A DNA stretch of 12,034 nt from Sphingobacteriaceae bacterium (GCA_025450155.1 JANWIB010000072.1:1-12034); one strand, 5' to 3'. Shown: positions 1 through 7,238, counted from the first letter of the stretch. Notes: generated by a model not told the origin, from the letters alone. Translations and numbers: made by a program.

Positions 1-1481
1 CACCTATCGAGCTCTCGTCTATGATTTTGAAAGAGTTGAAAGAGCGGGCAGAACATGCGCTAAAAACTCCTGTTAACCGTGCCGTAATTACTGTTCCTGC
101 TTATTTTAATGATTCGCAACGCCAGGCAACCCGCGATGCCGGAAAACTTGCCGGTTTAGATGTGCTCCGCATCGTGAATGAACCCACAGCTGCCAGTCTG
201 GCCTATGGCATTGGTTTAAATCCGGAAGAAGAAAAAACCATTGCGGTTTATGATTTAGGAGGAGGCACATTCGATGTTTCTATTCTGAAAATTCAGAATG
301 GCATTTTTGAAGTACTCGCTACCAATGGAAACACCTTCTTGGGTGGCGACGATTTTGACCGGACTATTTTAAACTATTGGATAGAACAGAATAAACTGAA
401 TACAAAAGAAATTGCTTCCAACAAAGAACTATCTCAAGCGTTGCGGTTAAAGGCTGAAGAAGCCAAAAAAGCTTTGACTACCCAAAATATCTTTAATGAT
501 AAAGTAGGCGATATTCCATGTGCGATTACTAGAATAAAATTTGAAGAACTAATCATGCCAAAAGTTGACGAGACTATTCTTTGTTGTAGAAATGCTTTAG
601 CTGATGCCGGGTTAACTGTTGCAGACATCCAGGAAATTATTTTAGTGGGCGGTTCTACACGTACCCCTCTGGTAAAACAGAAAGTAGCTAATTTCTTTCA
701 AAAGCAGGCTCATGATCAAATTGACCCCGACCAGGTAGTAGCTTTAGGAGCTGCTCTTCAGGCAGACATTCTTGCCGGGAACAGAAAAGATATTTTACTG
801 TTGGATGTGACCCCCCTTTCATTGGGCATTGAAACAATGGGTGGATTAATGGACGTAATTATCGAACGTAATTCTAAAGTACCTACAAAAGCAGGAAGGC
901 AATATACGACTTCGGTTGATGGGCAGATTAACATGAAAATTTCTGTTTACCAGGGCGAACGCGATTTAGTGAAAGAAAACCGAAAATTGGCCGAATTTGA
1001 TTTAAAAGGCATTCCAGCTATGCCTGCGGGCTTACCTAAAGTGGATATCAATTTCCTGCTGAACGCCGATGGTATTCTAACGGTTCAGGCAGTTGAATTA
1101 CGATCGGGAGTAAAACAGGAAGTGGAGATAAAACCTACCTATGGCCTAACCGACGAGGAAGTGGAAAAAATGCTTCTGGATTCAGTTGTTTATGCCAAAG
1201 ATGATGTGTCGCAACGGATGCTGATTGAAGCCCGCACCGAAGGCGAGCAAATGGTTTATACGGCCGAACGTTTTCTAGAAAAGAATAAAGATTTTCTTTC
1301 CATTACTGAAATTAGTCAAACCAACGAATACATTCGAGCATTAAAAGATTCATTAATTTCCGGAAATAAAGACCTGATTCTAAAAAAAGTAGATGATTTA
1401 AATGAATTTACCCGCCCTTTTGCAGAACGGGTAATGGATCAGGCCATTGGCCAGGCCATGAAGGGGAGAAACATTCTATAA
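1..1481 (+). CDS. hscA: Fe-S cluster assembly chaperone HscA (Hsp70 family), 5'-truncated
   Basis: This is the C-terminal part of a specialised Hsp70 that delivers Fe-S clusters from the scaffold IscU in the cytoplasm. The reading frame is open from base 3 and continues before the window, so the ATG at 21 is an internal Met; roughly the first 100 residues of the ATPase domain are missing. Visible Hsp70 signatures are DLGGGTFDVSIL, which binds the ATP phosphates, and ILVGGSTRTP near the end of the ATPase domain. HscA is favoured over DnaK because of the substrate-domain segment IKPTYGLTDEEVEKML and the ending FAERVMDQAIGQAMKGRNIL. Both resemble HscA (which has KPSYGLTDSE and FAARRMDQ...ALKG), and there is no DnaK-style acidic GGM tail. 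The next gene starts 7 nt after the stop, suggesting cotranscription. HscB, IscU and ferredoxin genes are not visible here; they could lie upstream. Confidence 0.93.
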   Translation, partial: PIELSSMILKELKERAEHALKTPVNRAVITVPAYFNDSQRQATRDAGKLAGLDVLRIVNEPTAASLAYGIGLNPEEEKTIAVYDLGGGTFDVSILKIQNGIFEVLATNGNTFLGGDDFDRTILNYWIEQNKLNTKEIASNKELSQALRLKAEEAKKALTTQNIFNDKVGDIPCAITRIKFEELIMPKVDETILCCRNALADAGLTVADIQEIILVGGSTRTPLVKQKVANFFQKQAHDQIDPDQVVALGAALQADILAGNRKDILLLDVTPLSLGIETMGGLMDVIIERNSKVPTKAGRQYTTSVDGQINMKISVYQGERDLVKENRKLAEFDLKGIPAMPAGLPKVDINFLLNADGILTVQAVELRSGVKQEVEIKPTYGLTDEEVEKMLLDSVVYAKDDVSQRMLIEARTEGEQMVYTAERFLEKNKDFLSITEISQTNEYIRALKDSLISGNKDLILKKVDDLNEFTRPFAERVMDQAIGQAMKGRNIL

Positions 1482-1488
1482 AAAAGTT

Positions 1489-1866
1489 ATGAAGATATTA
1501 TTTGCAGCAGCATGCCTGTTATGGGCGGGTTGCCAATCTAAAGGAGCTTCGGTGCAAAATGTACCGCTCAATCAGGTGAAGACAGATACCCTAAAAAGAC
1601 TAGAATATCTTTTTATTGGCGGACCGTATAGTACAGATGATATTTTGCGAAAGAAAGCCGCTTTAAAGTTAGGTTTTGACTATACAACAGTTGGGGATGC
1701 TATTTATGAAGGCCTGATAGACAGCGTTAAACGAAACAATGCTGCCGTAGAAAAAATATTGGAACAATGCCACGGTAAACAATGGAAACAATTGTGGGAA
1801 CAAGAATACCAGAAATTAAAACAACTGGAAGAAAAACCTCAGAAAACCACCCGAAACTCGAGATAG
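1489..1866 (+). CDS. small putative lipoprotein downstream of hscA, function unknown
   Basis: I do not recognise a family for this 125-residue protein. It begins with Lys2, a short hydrophobic stretch and the sequence LLWAGC, so Cys15 is a plausible lipidation site. Trp at the -3 position is not the usual lipobox Leu, so this is probable, not certain. The mature part contains an FIGGPYSTDD segment followed by a Lys-, Glu- and Gln-rich helical tail with the Trp pair WKQLW, which suggests a compact helical protein. The start lies 7 nt after the hscA stop, so the two are probably cotranscribed. In many bacteria the gene after hscA is the Fe-S ferredoxin fdx, but there is no cysteine cluster here to support that role. 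A link to Fe-S assembly is only positional. Confidence 0.7.
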   Translation: MKILFAAACLLWAGCQSKGASVQNVPLNQVKTDTLKRLEYLFIGGPYSTDDILRKKAALKLGFDYTTVGDAIYEGLIDSVKRNNAAVEKILEQCHGKQWKQLWEQEYQKLKQLEEKPQKTTRNSR

Positions 1867-1922
1867 AGAATTATCGTTCTGCTTATCAGTGTTAAAAAAC
1901 GGAATAATTAGACAATAAGACT

Positions 1923-2636
1923 ATGCAGCCAATTAAATCCCTAAAATGGGCCGATTTCTTGTGGTTATTCGGGATACCAACTTTACTAAATTACATCGCC
2001 TGCAAAATTGCTATACCATTTATGGAAATGCATTCTCAGCAACCCATAGAGATTATCTATTTTACTTGCGTGGGCGGTATAGTATTAATACCCATGTTTC
2101 TAGGTGCAATTTATTTAACAGGGAAAGAAATTGGTTCCTATAAACTTCCAACTATTTTAGACAGAATGAGGATTAAAAAACTCTCACGGAAAGATTGGCT
2201 ATGGACCATAATAGCCTTTGTCTTATTAAGTCTGTCTTCTTTTTTAATAGCGAAAATTTTAATGCCCAAAATGGGGTTTGACGCAACACCATTTTTTTTT
2301 AAGAATATGCCCTTAAATAAAGAGCATATGTGGATACTATATGCTTGGCCATTATTTTTCTTTTTCAACATTTTTGGTGAAGAGTTTTTATGGCGAGGAT
2401 ATATTCAACCCCGTCAAGAATTGTTAACTAAAAACTGGACCTGGTTTTTTCATGGAATATTTTGGTCTGTGTGGCATATTCCAATGGGGATTGACCTGGT
2501 ATTAGCAGGACTTCCTACTTTCTTTATTCTGCCTGCTATAGTGCAAGTGCGAAAAAATACAAGTATTGCAATTCTCATTCATTTAATTTTTGGAGGATTT
2601 GGGTTCCTGGCACTTGCATTAGGAGCTGTTCATTAA
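1923..2636 (+). CDS. CPBP-family intramembrane metalloprotease-like protein
   Basis: A 237-residue polytopic membrane protein of the CPBP family (CAAX protease / bacteriocin-processing, Abi). Hydrophobic segments occupy about residues 12-32, 43-66, 91-112, 134-152, 172-184, 191-206 and 214-235. The family's first motif, EExxxR, is present as Glu153-Glu154...Arg158 in GEEFLWRG. The second is the aromatic-x3-His form, with Trp181...His185 in FWSVWHIPMG, a common variant of FxxxH. The last motif normally reads HxxxN, but here His220 is followed at +4 by Gly224 (HLIFG), so one expected active-site polar residue is missing. The enzyme may be catalytically altered. Family members cleave prenylated or leader peptides in the membrane; no substrate is evident here. 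It is convergent with ribE, with only 20 nt between the stops. Confidence 0.85.
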   Translation: MQPIKSLKWADFLWLFGIPTLLNYIACKIAIPFMEMHSQQPIEIIYFTCVGGIVLIPMFLGAIYLTGKEIGSYKLPTILDRMRIKKLSRKDWLWTIIAFVLLSLSSFLIAKILMPKMGFDATPFFFKNMPLNKEHMWILYAWPLFFFFNIFGEEFLWRGYIQPRQELLTKNWTWFFHGIFWSVWHIPMGIDLVLAGLPTFFILPAIVQVRKNTSIAILIHLIFGGFGFLALALGAVH

Positions 2637-2662
2637 ATAGGATTAGCCCGAACATCCTATTT
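2634..2662. terminator. inverted repeat across two convergent stop codons, probable bidirectional terminator
   Basis: A perfect 9-bp inverted repeat: AAATAGGAT at 2635-2643 and ATCCTATTT at 2654-2662, with a 10-nt loop. The TAA of the CPBP gene overlaps the left arm and the minus-strand TAG of ribE lies in the right arm, so the hairpin could serve both convergent transcripts. There is no long T tract after either arm, so it may instead act mainly as a 3'-end stabiliser. Confidence 0.5.
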
Positions 2663-3241
2663 CGCCATCAACCGTTTTACATATTTCCCGATAATATCAA
2701 ATTCCAGGTTTACCGTGTCACCGGGCTTTATCGTTTTGAGATTGGTATTTTCGTAAGTGTACGGGATAATAGCGACAGAAAAACGATCTTCCAACGAATT
2801 AACCACCGTCAGGCTAATCCCATTAACACAAACAGAACCTTTTTCAACGGTAATATTTCCTAAAGACGGATCATATTGAAAGGTATAAAGCCAACTTCCA
2901 TTTTCTTCTGTTAACGAAATACAAGTAGCCGTTTGATCTATATGCCCCTGCACCATATGGCCATCCAAACGGGCATTTAATTGCATACAACGCTCTAAAT
3001 TAACTAAATCGCCAATCTGCAATCTTCCTAGGTTAGTTTTCTCCAGAGTTTCACGAATAGCGGTAACCGTATACGCTCCATTTTTTATATCGACCACCGT
3101 TAAGCATACCCCATTATGAGAAACCGACTGATCCACTTTTAATTCCGCTGAAATAGCAGACATAACGGTTACATGAAGATTATCCTGCTCTCTTCTTAAA
3201 TTAATTACTTTTCCTGTAGCCTCTATAATACCTGTAAACAT
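2657..3241 (-). CDS. ribE: riboflavin synthase, alpha chain
   Basis: This enzyme converts two 6,7-dimethyl-8-ribityllumazine molecules into riboflavin and a pyrimidine that is recycled; it is the last step of riboflavin synthesis, in the cytoplasm. The 194-residue length is normal. The N-terminus MFTGIIEATGKV is the family hallmark and fixes the start. Two homologous lumazine-binding barrels are visible. The first has NGVCLTVVD (about residues 43-51), RETLEKTNLG and RLDGHMVQGHID. The second has VCVNGISLTVVNS and YTYENTNL. The residue before NGVCLTV is His instead of the more usual Val, a minor variation. The gene follows ltaE on the same strand after 59 nt, so read-through from the ltaE promoter is possible. 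No FMN riboswitch is apparent upstream. Other ribosynthesis genes are not in the window. The symbol follows B. subtilis usage (ribC in E. coli). Confidence 0.96.
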   Translation of the reverse strand: MFTGIIEATGKVINLRREQDNLHVTVMSAISAELKVDQSVSHNGVCLTVVDIKNGAYTVTAIRETLEKTNLGRLQIGDLVNLERCMQLNARLDGHMVQGHIDQTATCISLTEENGSWLYTFQYDPSLGNITVEKGSVCVNGISLTVVNSLEDRFSVAIIPYTYENTNLKTIKPGDTVNLEFDIIGKYVKRLMAK

Positions 3242-3300
3242 ATATTTTCAATGCAACCAAATGATATTGAATTGCCAAATTCTCACATTAACAAATTAAA

Positions 3301-4335
3301 TCAATGATGATAATGCACTTTTTTAAGCGCCTCAATGGTGTAACCAATCATTTCTGAGGTAATATCCAAATGGGTTACCATTCGAACCATGTGCATACCA
3401 AACTTATTGCATTTAATCCCCTGATGATTTAGCTGGCTCACAAAATTTTCACTTTTAAAATTATCGTCCAGCTCAAATATTACAATATTAGTCTCAACAG
3501 GAAGTACTCCAACAATGTAAGGTAATTTACGCAGGGCATCTTCCAAGATTCTGGCCTGCGCATGATCTTCTTTTAACCGTTCAATGTGATGATCTAACGC
3601 ATATATTCCGGCTGCGGCAAGATAACCCGCTTGTCGCCATCCTCCGCCCAACACTTTCCGCACTCTTCGTGCCCTTTGTATCATTTCATGACTTCCTAAT
3701 AACACAGACCCAACAGGCGCTCCCAATCCTTTAGAAAGACAAATTGATATCGTGTCAAACATTCTCCCATAATCTTTAAGGTCATCTCCTGTTTCGGCTA
3801 AAGCATTAAAAAGTCTGGCACCATCCAGATGAAGGCTCAAACCCTTCAATCGACATAAATGATAAATGGGTTCTATATCCTCCACTCGGTAGTAACTACC
3901 TCCCCCACGGTTAACGGTATTTTCTAAAACAACCAGGGATGATTTAGGGTGATGAATGTTATCCGGATTTATATTTGTTTCGATCAATTCAGGAGTTAAG
4001 CGTCCCCGGTCGCCGTATAATACCCGAACCGAAGCCGAAGAATTAAATGCAATTCCTCCGCCTTCATAGCGATATACATGAGCGGTTTCATCACATATCA
4101 CCTCATCCAGAGGATTTGTGGAGCATTTAATTGCAATCTGGTTAGTCATGGTACCCGATGGACAAAATATTGCCGCTTCCATTCCAAATAAATCTGCCAC
4201 TTTTGCTTCCAGCTTATTTACTGTTTCATCCTCTCCATATACATCATCCCCCACTTTAGCAGAAAACATGGCGTTCAACATTCCCGCTGTTGGCTTTGTT
4301 ACCGTATCGCTGCGTAAGTCAACTATCATATTCAT
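3301..4335 (-). CDS. ltaE: low-specificity L-threonine aldolase (PLP-dependent)
   Basis: A PLP enzyme cleaving L-threonine or L-allo-threonine to glycine and acetaldehyde, and usually acting on other beta-hydroxy amino acids; cytoplasmic. The N-terminal VDLRSDTVTKPT and GDDVYGEDETVNKLE are hallmarks of the family. HLDGARLFNA and the Schiff-base lysine in CLSKGLGAPVGS (codon 3730-3732, about residue 202) support an active enzyme. Starts: the frame can be opened to a TTG at 4368, but that would add 11 unusual residues and overlap the best promoter candidate. I prefer ATG 4335 (MNMIVDLRSD) or the nearly equivalent ATG at 4329. It is divergent from the BadF-type kinase at 4516 and lies upstream of ribE on the same strand. 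The product glycine feeds one-carbon and purine metabolism, but no specific link to riboflavin synthesis is shown. Confidence 0.94.
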   Translation of the reverse strand: MNMIVDLRSDTVTKPTAGMLNAMFSAKVGDDVYGEDETVNKLEAKVADLFGMEAAIFCPSGTMTNQIAIKCSTNPLDEVICDETAHVYRYEGGGIAFNSSASVRVLYGDRGRLTPELIETNINPDNIHHPKSSLVVLENTVNRGGGSYYRVEDIEPIYHLCRLKGLSLHLDGARLFNALAETGDDLKDYGRMFDTISICLSKGLGAPVGSVLLGSHEMIQRARRVRKVLGGGWRQAGYLAAAGIYALDHHIERLKEDHAQARILEDALRKLPYIVGVLPVETNIVIFELDDNFKSENFVSQLNHQGIKCNKFGMHMVRMVTHLDITSEMIGYTIEALKKVHYHH

Positions 4336-4365
4336 TTTAAAAAATGCTAATTTAATATTTAAACA

Positions 4366-4373
4366 CAAGGATA
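4366..4373 (-). promoter_or_regulatory. candidate -7 element for ltaE
   Basis: On the minus strand this reads TATCCTTG, one mismatch from the Bacteroidota -7 consensus TAnnTTTG, and would place transcription start roughly 25 nt before ATG 4335. No good TTTG -33 box is seen at the expected distance. It argues against a start at 4368, which would fall inside the element. Confidence 0.35.
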
Positions 4374-4453
4374 ATTAATCATTTATTCTTTAACGAATTG
4401 CCTTATATTTAAGAAACAATTACCTTAACGTTAGTTTTATATTAAGAAAAAAT

Positions 4454-4492
4454 AGTGTGTATTTAAAACACTCGAAAAAATTTATACTTTAG
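4454..4492 (+). promoter_or_regulatory. candidate promoter with overlapping inverted repeat, upstream of BadF-type kinase
   Basis: An inverted repeat AGTGT (4454-4458) / ACACT (4468-4472) separated by 9 nt lies just before TACTTTAG (4485-4492), one mismatch from the Bacteroidota -7 consensus. A weak TTTA at 4462-4465, inside the repeat, is 19 nt upstream of that box. A protein bound to the repeat would cover the -33 region. A related GTGT...ACAC repeat lies before pfkA. The promoter call is moderate and the operator call is inference. Confidence 0.35.
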
Positions 4493-4515
4493 CAATAACT
4501 AAACTCAAATTAAAC

Positions 4516-5358
4516 ATGATCATCATTGCAGACGGCGGGTCTACCAAAACTAACTGGTGCCTGATTAATGAAGAAGGCAAGAAAATTTACTTCAACACTG
4601 AAGGATATAATCCCTACTTCGTAAATACGGAGTATATTATCAACTCGCTAAAAAATGGCTTGCCGCGTGATTTAGCTTTTGATAAGATTAAAGAAGTAAA
4701 TTATTATGGCGCAGGTGTTCATAATGAAGAAAAAGCCGAAGTCATAGCCAAAGCCATGAGCGCTGTTTTTACAAAAAGTAAAGTTTTTATCGGCCATGAC
4801 CTATTAGCAGCGGCACGAGCTTTATTAGGAAAAAATAAGGGATTTGCCGCTATACTGGGTACCGGAACCAATACTTGCCTATATGATGGGAAAGAAATCA
4901 CGTTATCCATTAATTCTGCCGCTTATATTTTAGGCGATGAAGGCAGTGGTTGTTATATTGGCAAGAAATTGATAGTAGATTACCTGAGGGGATATATGCC
5001 TGAAGCGGTGCGTGAAAATTTCTGGAATACCTTTAAGCTAACTACTGACGAAATAGAGGATAACGTTTACACCAAACCGTTAGCCAATCGTTTTTTAGCA
5101 AGTTTTAGCAAGTTTGTTTACGACAATAATGTTCATATTGAATATACACGAAACCTGGTAAAAACTTCGTTCGAAGATTTCTTCAAAAACCTGGTAAGCC
5201 ACTATCCCGATTATAAATCTCATGAATTTAATTGTATTGGATCCGTTGGATACAATTTCAGAAACGTGTTGGAAGAAGTTGCTACAGATTACGGTATGAA
5301 AATCGGAAAAATATTACGTTCGCCAATTGATGACTTGGTAAAATTCCATGTAGAGTAG
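4516..5358 (+). CDS. BadF/BadG-type sugar kinase, N-acetylglucosamine-kinase-like
   Basis: A 280-residue ASKHA-fold (actin/hexokinase-like) ATPase. Bacteroidota members of this family are usually annotated as N-acetylglucosamine kinases, which phosphorylate recycled amino sugars at C6; the true substrate cannot be read from sequence. The phosphate-1 motif is intact: ADGGSTKTNW with Asp6, Gly7, Gly8, Ser9 and Thr10. Asp95 in GHDLLAAARA matches the general base position. The phosphate-2 motif is LGTGTN (Gly115-Asn119), followed by LGDEGSG and a C-terminal IGSVGYNF adenosine-side loop. All key elements are present, so it is probably active. It is a clear full-length paralog of the protein at 7239-8087. 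It is a monocistronic gene, divergent from ltaE and closed by the terminator at 5370-5425. The ATG at 4516 sits directly before the phosphate-1 strand, so the start is secure. Confidence 0.85.
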   Translation: MIIIADGGSTKTNWCLINEEGKKIYFNTEGYNPYFVNTEYIINSLKNGLPRDLAFDKIKEVNYYGAGVHNEEKAEVIAKAMSAVFTKSKVFIGHDLLAAARALLGKNKGFAAILGTGTNTCLYDGKEITLSINSAAYILGDEGSGCYIGKKLIVDYLRGYMPEAVRENFWNTFKLTTDEIEDNVYTKPLANRFLASFSKFVYDNNVHIEYTRNLVKTSFEDFFKNLVSHYPDYKSHEFNCIGSVGYNFRNVLEEVATDYGMKIGKILRSPIDDLVKFHVE

Positions 5359-5369
5359 CCCCTGCTCAA

Positions 5370-5425
5370 AATCCAATAAAAAAAGGATATTGATTCATCC
5401 ATGTAATGTCCTTTTTTATTGGATT
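5370..5425. terminator. bidirectional intrinsic terminator between convergent genes
   Basis: AATCCAATAAAAAAAGGA (5370-5387) pairs with TCCTTTTTTATTGGATT (5409-5425) apart from one extra A. The A and T tracts lie inside the stem, so each strand presents a hairpin with a U-rich 3' arm. It serves the kinase gene on the plus strand and the NUDIX regulator on the minus strand. Confidence 0.8.
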
Positions 5426-5434
5426 AACTATCAA

Positions 5435-6130
5435 TCATCCTCCAAAAGACAATTCCTTCTGAAATAATTTATTGTATTTCCTTCGGTCGAATTTGTATAG
5501 CTTGGCGGCCCGGTAAGAAACCCCCTGTTGCTTTTCATCCAGCTCTTTTAAAATTCCATAATTGAGCATTTTCTTTCGAAAATTTCGTTTATCTAATTTC
5601 TTATTTAAAATAACTTCATACAATTGCTGTAATTGCGTAAGCGAAAACTTTTCGGGCAATAATTCAAAAGCAATAGGCGAATAGAATATCTTATTTTTAA
5701 TCTTTTGCAAGCTTTTTTCAAAAATCTTTGTATGGTCAAAAGCTAATTTTGGAAGCATATCAGTAGCGTGCCAAAAAGCTTTTTTAGCAAAAGAGGATAC
5801 CGGCTTTGGCTCTTTCTGCCCACTAAGCCTAATCATAGCATAATAAGCAACCGTTATTACCCTGCCCTGAGGGTGCCTGCCCACATCGCCAAAAATATGG
5901 AGCTGTTCCATATAAATCCCTTTCAAACCGGTAAGCTCATAAAGAATACGTTCAGCCGCCTGATCAATCCCTTCATCCGTATTTACAAAATTTCCAGGCA
6001 AAGCGAGCCAGTCCTTAAAGGGCTCCTCATTACGCTCTATTAAAAGTATTTTCAATTTACCAGCATCGAAAGCAAAAATGACACAATCTATTGTAAATAC
6101 CGATTCAAATTTGGGGAGGTTTGTTTCCAA
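5435..6130 (-). CDS. NUDIX-domain transcriptional regulator (NrtR/AraR-like), winged-helix C-terminus
   Basis: A 231-residue two-domain protein. Residues about 8-135 are a NUDIX fold (FTIDCVIFAF...LLIER...WLALPGNFV). Residues about 145-225 match the winged-helix domain of NrtR-type regulators (FSLTQLQQLYEVIL then LDKRNFRKKML). Known members bind ADP-ribose (NrtR) or arabinose (AraR of Bacteroides thetaiotaomicron) and act mostly as repressors. The Nudix box at 46-69 is degenerate: Glu53, Arg61 and Glu65 remain, but the Glu positions of RE and of the second EE are Ile62 and Leu66. Hydrolase activity is therefore unlikely and a ligand-sensing role is favoured. No in-frame ATG exists near the N-terminus. 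The only plausible start is TTG at 6130, with no alternative until well inside the fold and an upstream stop after a short extension. It is divergent from pfkA, its most likely target along with the kinase at 4516; the ligand is unknown. Confidence 0.85.
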   Translation of the reverse strand: METNLPKFESVFTIDCVIFAFDAGKLKILLIERNEEPFKDWLALPGNFVNTDEGIDQAAERILYELTGLKGIYMEQLHIFGDVGRHPQGRVITVAYYAMIRLSGQKEPKPVSSFAKKAFWHATDMLPKLAFDHTKIFEKSLQKIKNKIFYSPIAFELLPEKFSLTQLQQLYEVILNKKLDKRNFRKKMLNYGILKELDEKQQGVSYRAAKLYKFDRRKYNKLFQKELSFGG

Positions 6131-6202
6131 AACGGTTTTTCTTTTATTTTTTGCAATAAATATAAATGATTATCCAAAGGGAAAGAAATAATGAAAAATA
6201 AA

Positions 6203-6222
6203 TTACTTAGTGTAATCAACAC
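6203..6222. promoter_or_regulatory. candidate operator in the regulator/pfkA divergent region
   Basis: Two overlapping inverted repeats occur here: TTAC-N5-GTAA (6203-6215) and GTGT-N5-ACAC (6210-6222). They sit immediately upstream of the pfkA -7 box, where a bound repressor would block RNA polymerase. The GTGT/ACAC half-sites resemble those before the kinase at 4516, although the spacer differs (5 against 7 nt). Binding by the adjacent NUDIX regulator is inference. Confidence 0.35.
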
Positions 6223-6226
6223 ACCT

Positions 6227-6234
6227 TATATTTG
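6227..6234 (+). promoter_or_regulatory. Bacteroidota-type -7 promoter element for the pfkA operon
   Basis: TATATTTG matches the consensus TAnnTTTG exactly. Transcription would start near 6241, leaving a leader of about 15 nt before the GTG start of pfkA. The -33 region lacks a TTTG box, which suggests a weak or activator-assisted promoter. Confidence 0.55.
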
Positions 6235-6254
6235 TATAAAGCAATGGGATTATA

Positions 6255-7238
6255 GTGTCTACGATAACTAAAATAGGCGTATTTACTTCAGGAGGTGACG
6301 CACCGGGAATGAATGCTTGCATTCGTGCTGTTGTTCGCACCAGTATTTATCTGGGCAAACAGGTTGTGGGTATTCAGCAAGGCTATCAGGGAATGATTGA
6401 AAGTAAATTTATGGATATGGATGCCCGCTCCGTTTGCAATATTATTCAATTAGGCGGAACCATACTTAAAACAGCAAGGTGCGTGGAATTCCATACGGTA
6501 GAAGGCCGTCAAAAAGCATTTAACAATTTAAAGGCTGCAGGAGTGGATGCACTTATTGCCATTGGAGGAGACGGGACATTTACAGGTGCAGAAATTTTAT
6601 CCCGCGAACACGACATTCCTGTTATTTGTATCCCTGGAACCATAGACAATGACCTTTACGGTTCCGATTATACTTTAGGATATGATACTGCAAATAATAC
6701 CGTAATTGAAGCCATTGATAAGATACGTGATACCGCTGCTTCTCACGACAGATTGTTTTTTATAGAAGTTATGGGGCGTGATTCCGGCTGTATTGCTCTA
6801 CACGCCGGCACCGCAGGGGGTGCCGAAGCCATTTTACTTCCAGAGAAAGAAACAGCCATTACTGACCTGATTCATCAATTAGAAAAAGGCGCCAATAGTA
6901 AAAAGGCTTCCAGTATTGTTATTATCGCGGAGGGCGATAAAAATGGTGGAGCATATCATGTGGCTAAAGCTGTAAAAGAAAAATTAGGCTTTTTTGATAT
7001 AAAAGTTACTATTTTAGGACACCTGCAACGTGGTGGTAGCCCATCCAGCTTCGATCGGGTTTTAGCAAGCCGTATGGGATACGCAGCCGTTAAAGCACTC
7101 CTTGCAGGAGAGAACAGAAAAATGGTGGGACTCCGCGGCAATAAAATGCAATTAACTGATCTGGAAGAGTGTTTAAATAACCATACATTTAAACTCGAGG
7201 AAGATTTACTAGAGATGTCAACTATCTTATCCATATAA
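6255..7238 (+). CDS. pfkA: ATP-dependent 6-phosphofructokinase
   Basis: Phosphorylates fructose 6-phosphate to fructose 1,6-bisphosphate, the committed step of glycolysis, in the cytoplasm. The 327-residue length is typical of group I bacterial enzymes. TSGGDAPGMNA (11-21) and IGGDGTFTG (103-111) bind ATP, and PGTIDND (127-133) carries the catalytic Asp131. Gly107 and Gly128, the equivalents of E. coli Gly104 and Gly124, indicate ATP and not PPi as phosphoryl donor. Arg24 and Arg28 match allosteric-site arginines, but the position of E. coli Arg54 appears to be Lys51, so effector response may differ. The start is a GTG at 6255: an in-frame stop at 6237-6239 leaves no upstream ATG. A three-codon ATG...TAG mini-ORF (6244-6255) overlaps the GTG by one base. 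This is the first gene of a pfkA/BadF-like/gap operon. Confidence 0.96.
   Translation: MSTITKIGVFTSGGDAPGMNACIRAVVRTSIYLGKQVVGIQQGYQGMIESKFMDMDARSVCNIIQLGGTILKTARCVEFHTVEGRQKAFNNLKAAGVDALIAIGGDGTFTGAEILSREHDIPVICIPGTIDNDLYGSDYTLGYDTANNTVIEAIDKIRDTAASHDRLFFIEVMGRDSGCIALHAGTAGGAEAILLPEKETAITDLIHQLEKGANSKKASSIVIIAEGDKNGGAYHVAKAVKEKLGFFDIKVTILGHLQRGGSPSSFDRVLASRMGYAAVKALLAGENRKMVGLRGNKMQLTDLEECLNNHTFKLEEDLLEMSTILSI

Noticed and set aside
434..628. Minus-strand ORF inside hscA, and similar antisense ORFs within ltaE, pfkA and the BadF paralogs
   Set aside because: They lie entirely inside well-supported genes and their translations lack recognisable domains.
1867..1922. Possible hairpin AATTAT...ATAATT after the small lipoprotein gene
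   Set aside because: Only a 6-bp AT arm with a large loop and no T tract; not better than chance in AT-rich DNA.
1946..2143. Overlapping plus-strand ORF inside the CPBP gene
   Set aside because: Out-of-frame shadow of a gene whose own frame carries the family motifs.
3242..3300. FMN riboswitch upstream of ribE
   Set aside because: The 59-nt gap to ltaE is too short for an FMN aptamer, and none of its conserved G-rich segments is visible.
6244..6255. ATG at 6244 as the true pfkA start through a frameshift
   Set aside because: It meets TAG after three codons in another frame, and GTG 6255 gives an N-terminus typical of PfkA. It is kept only as a possible regulatory mini-ORF.
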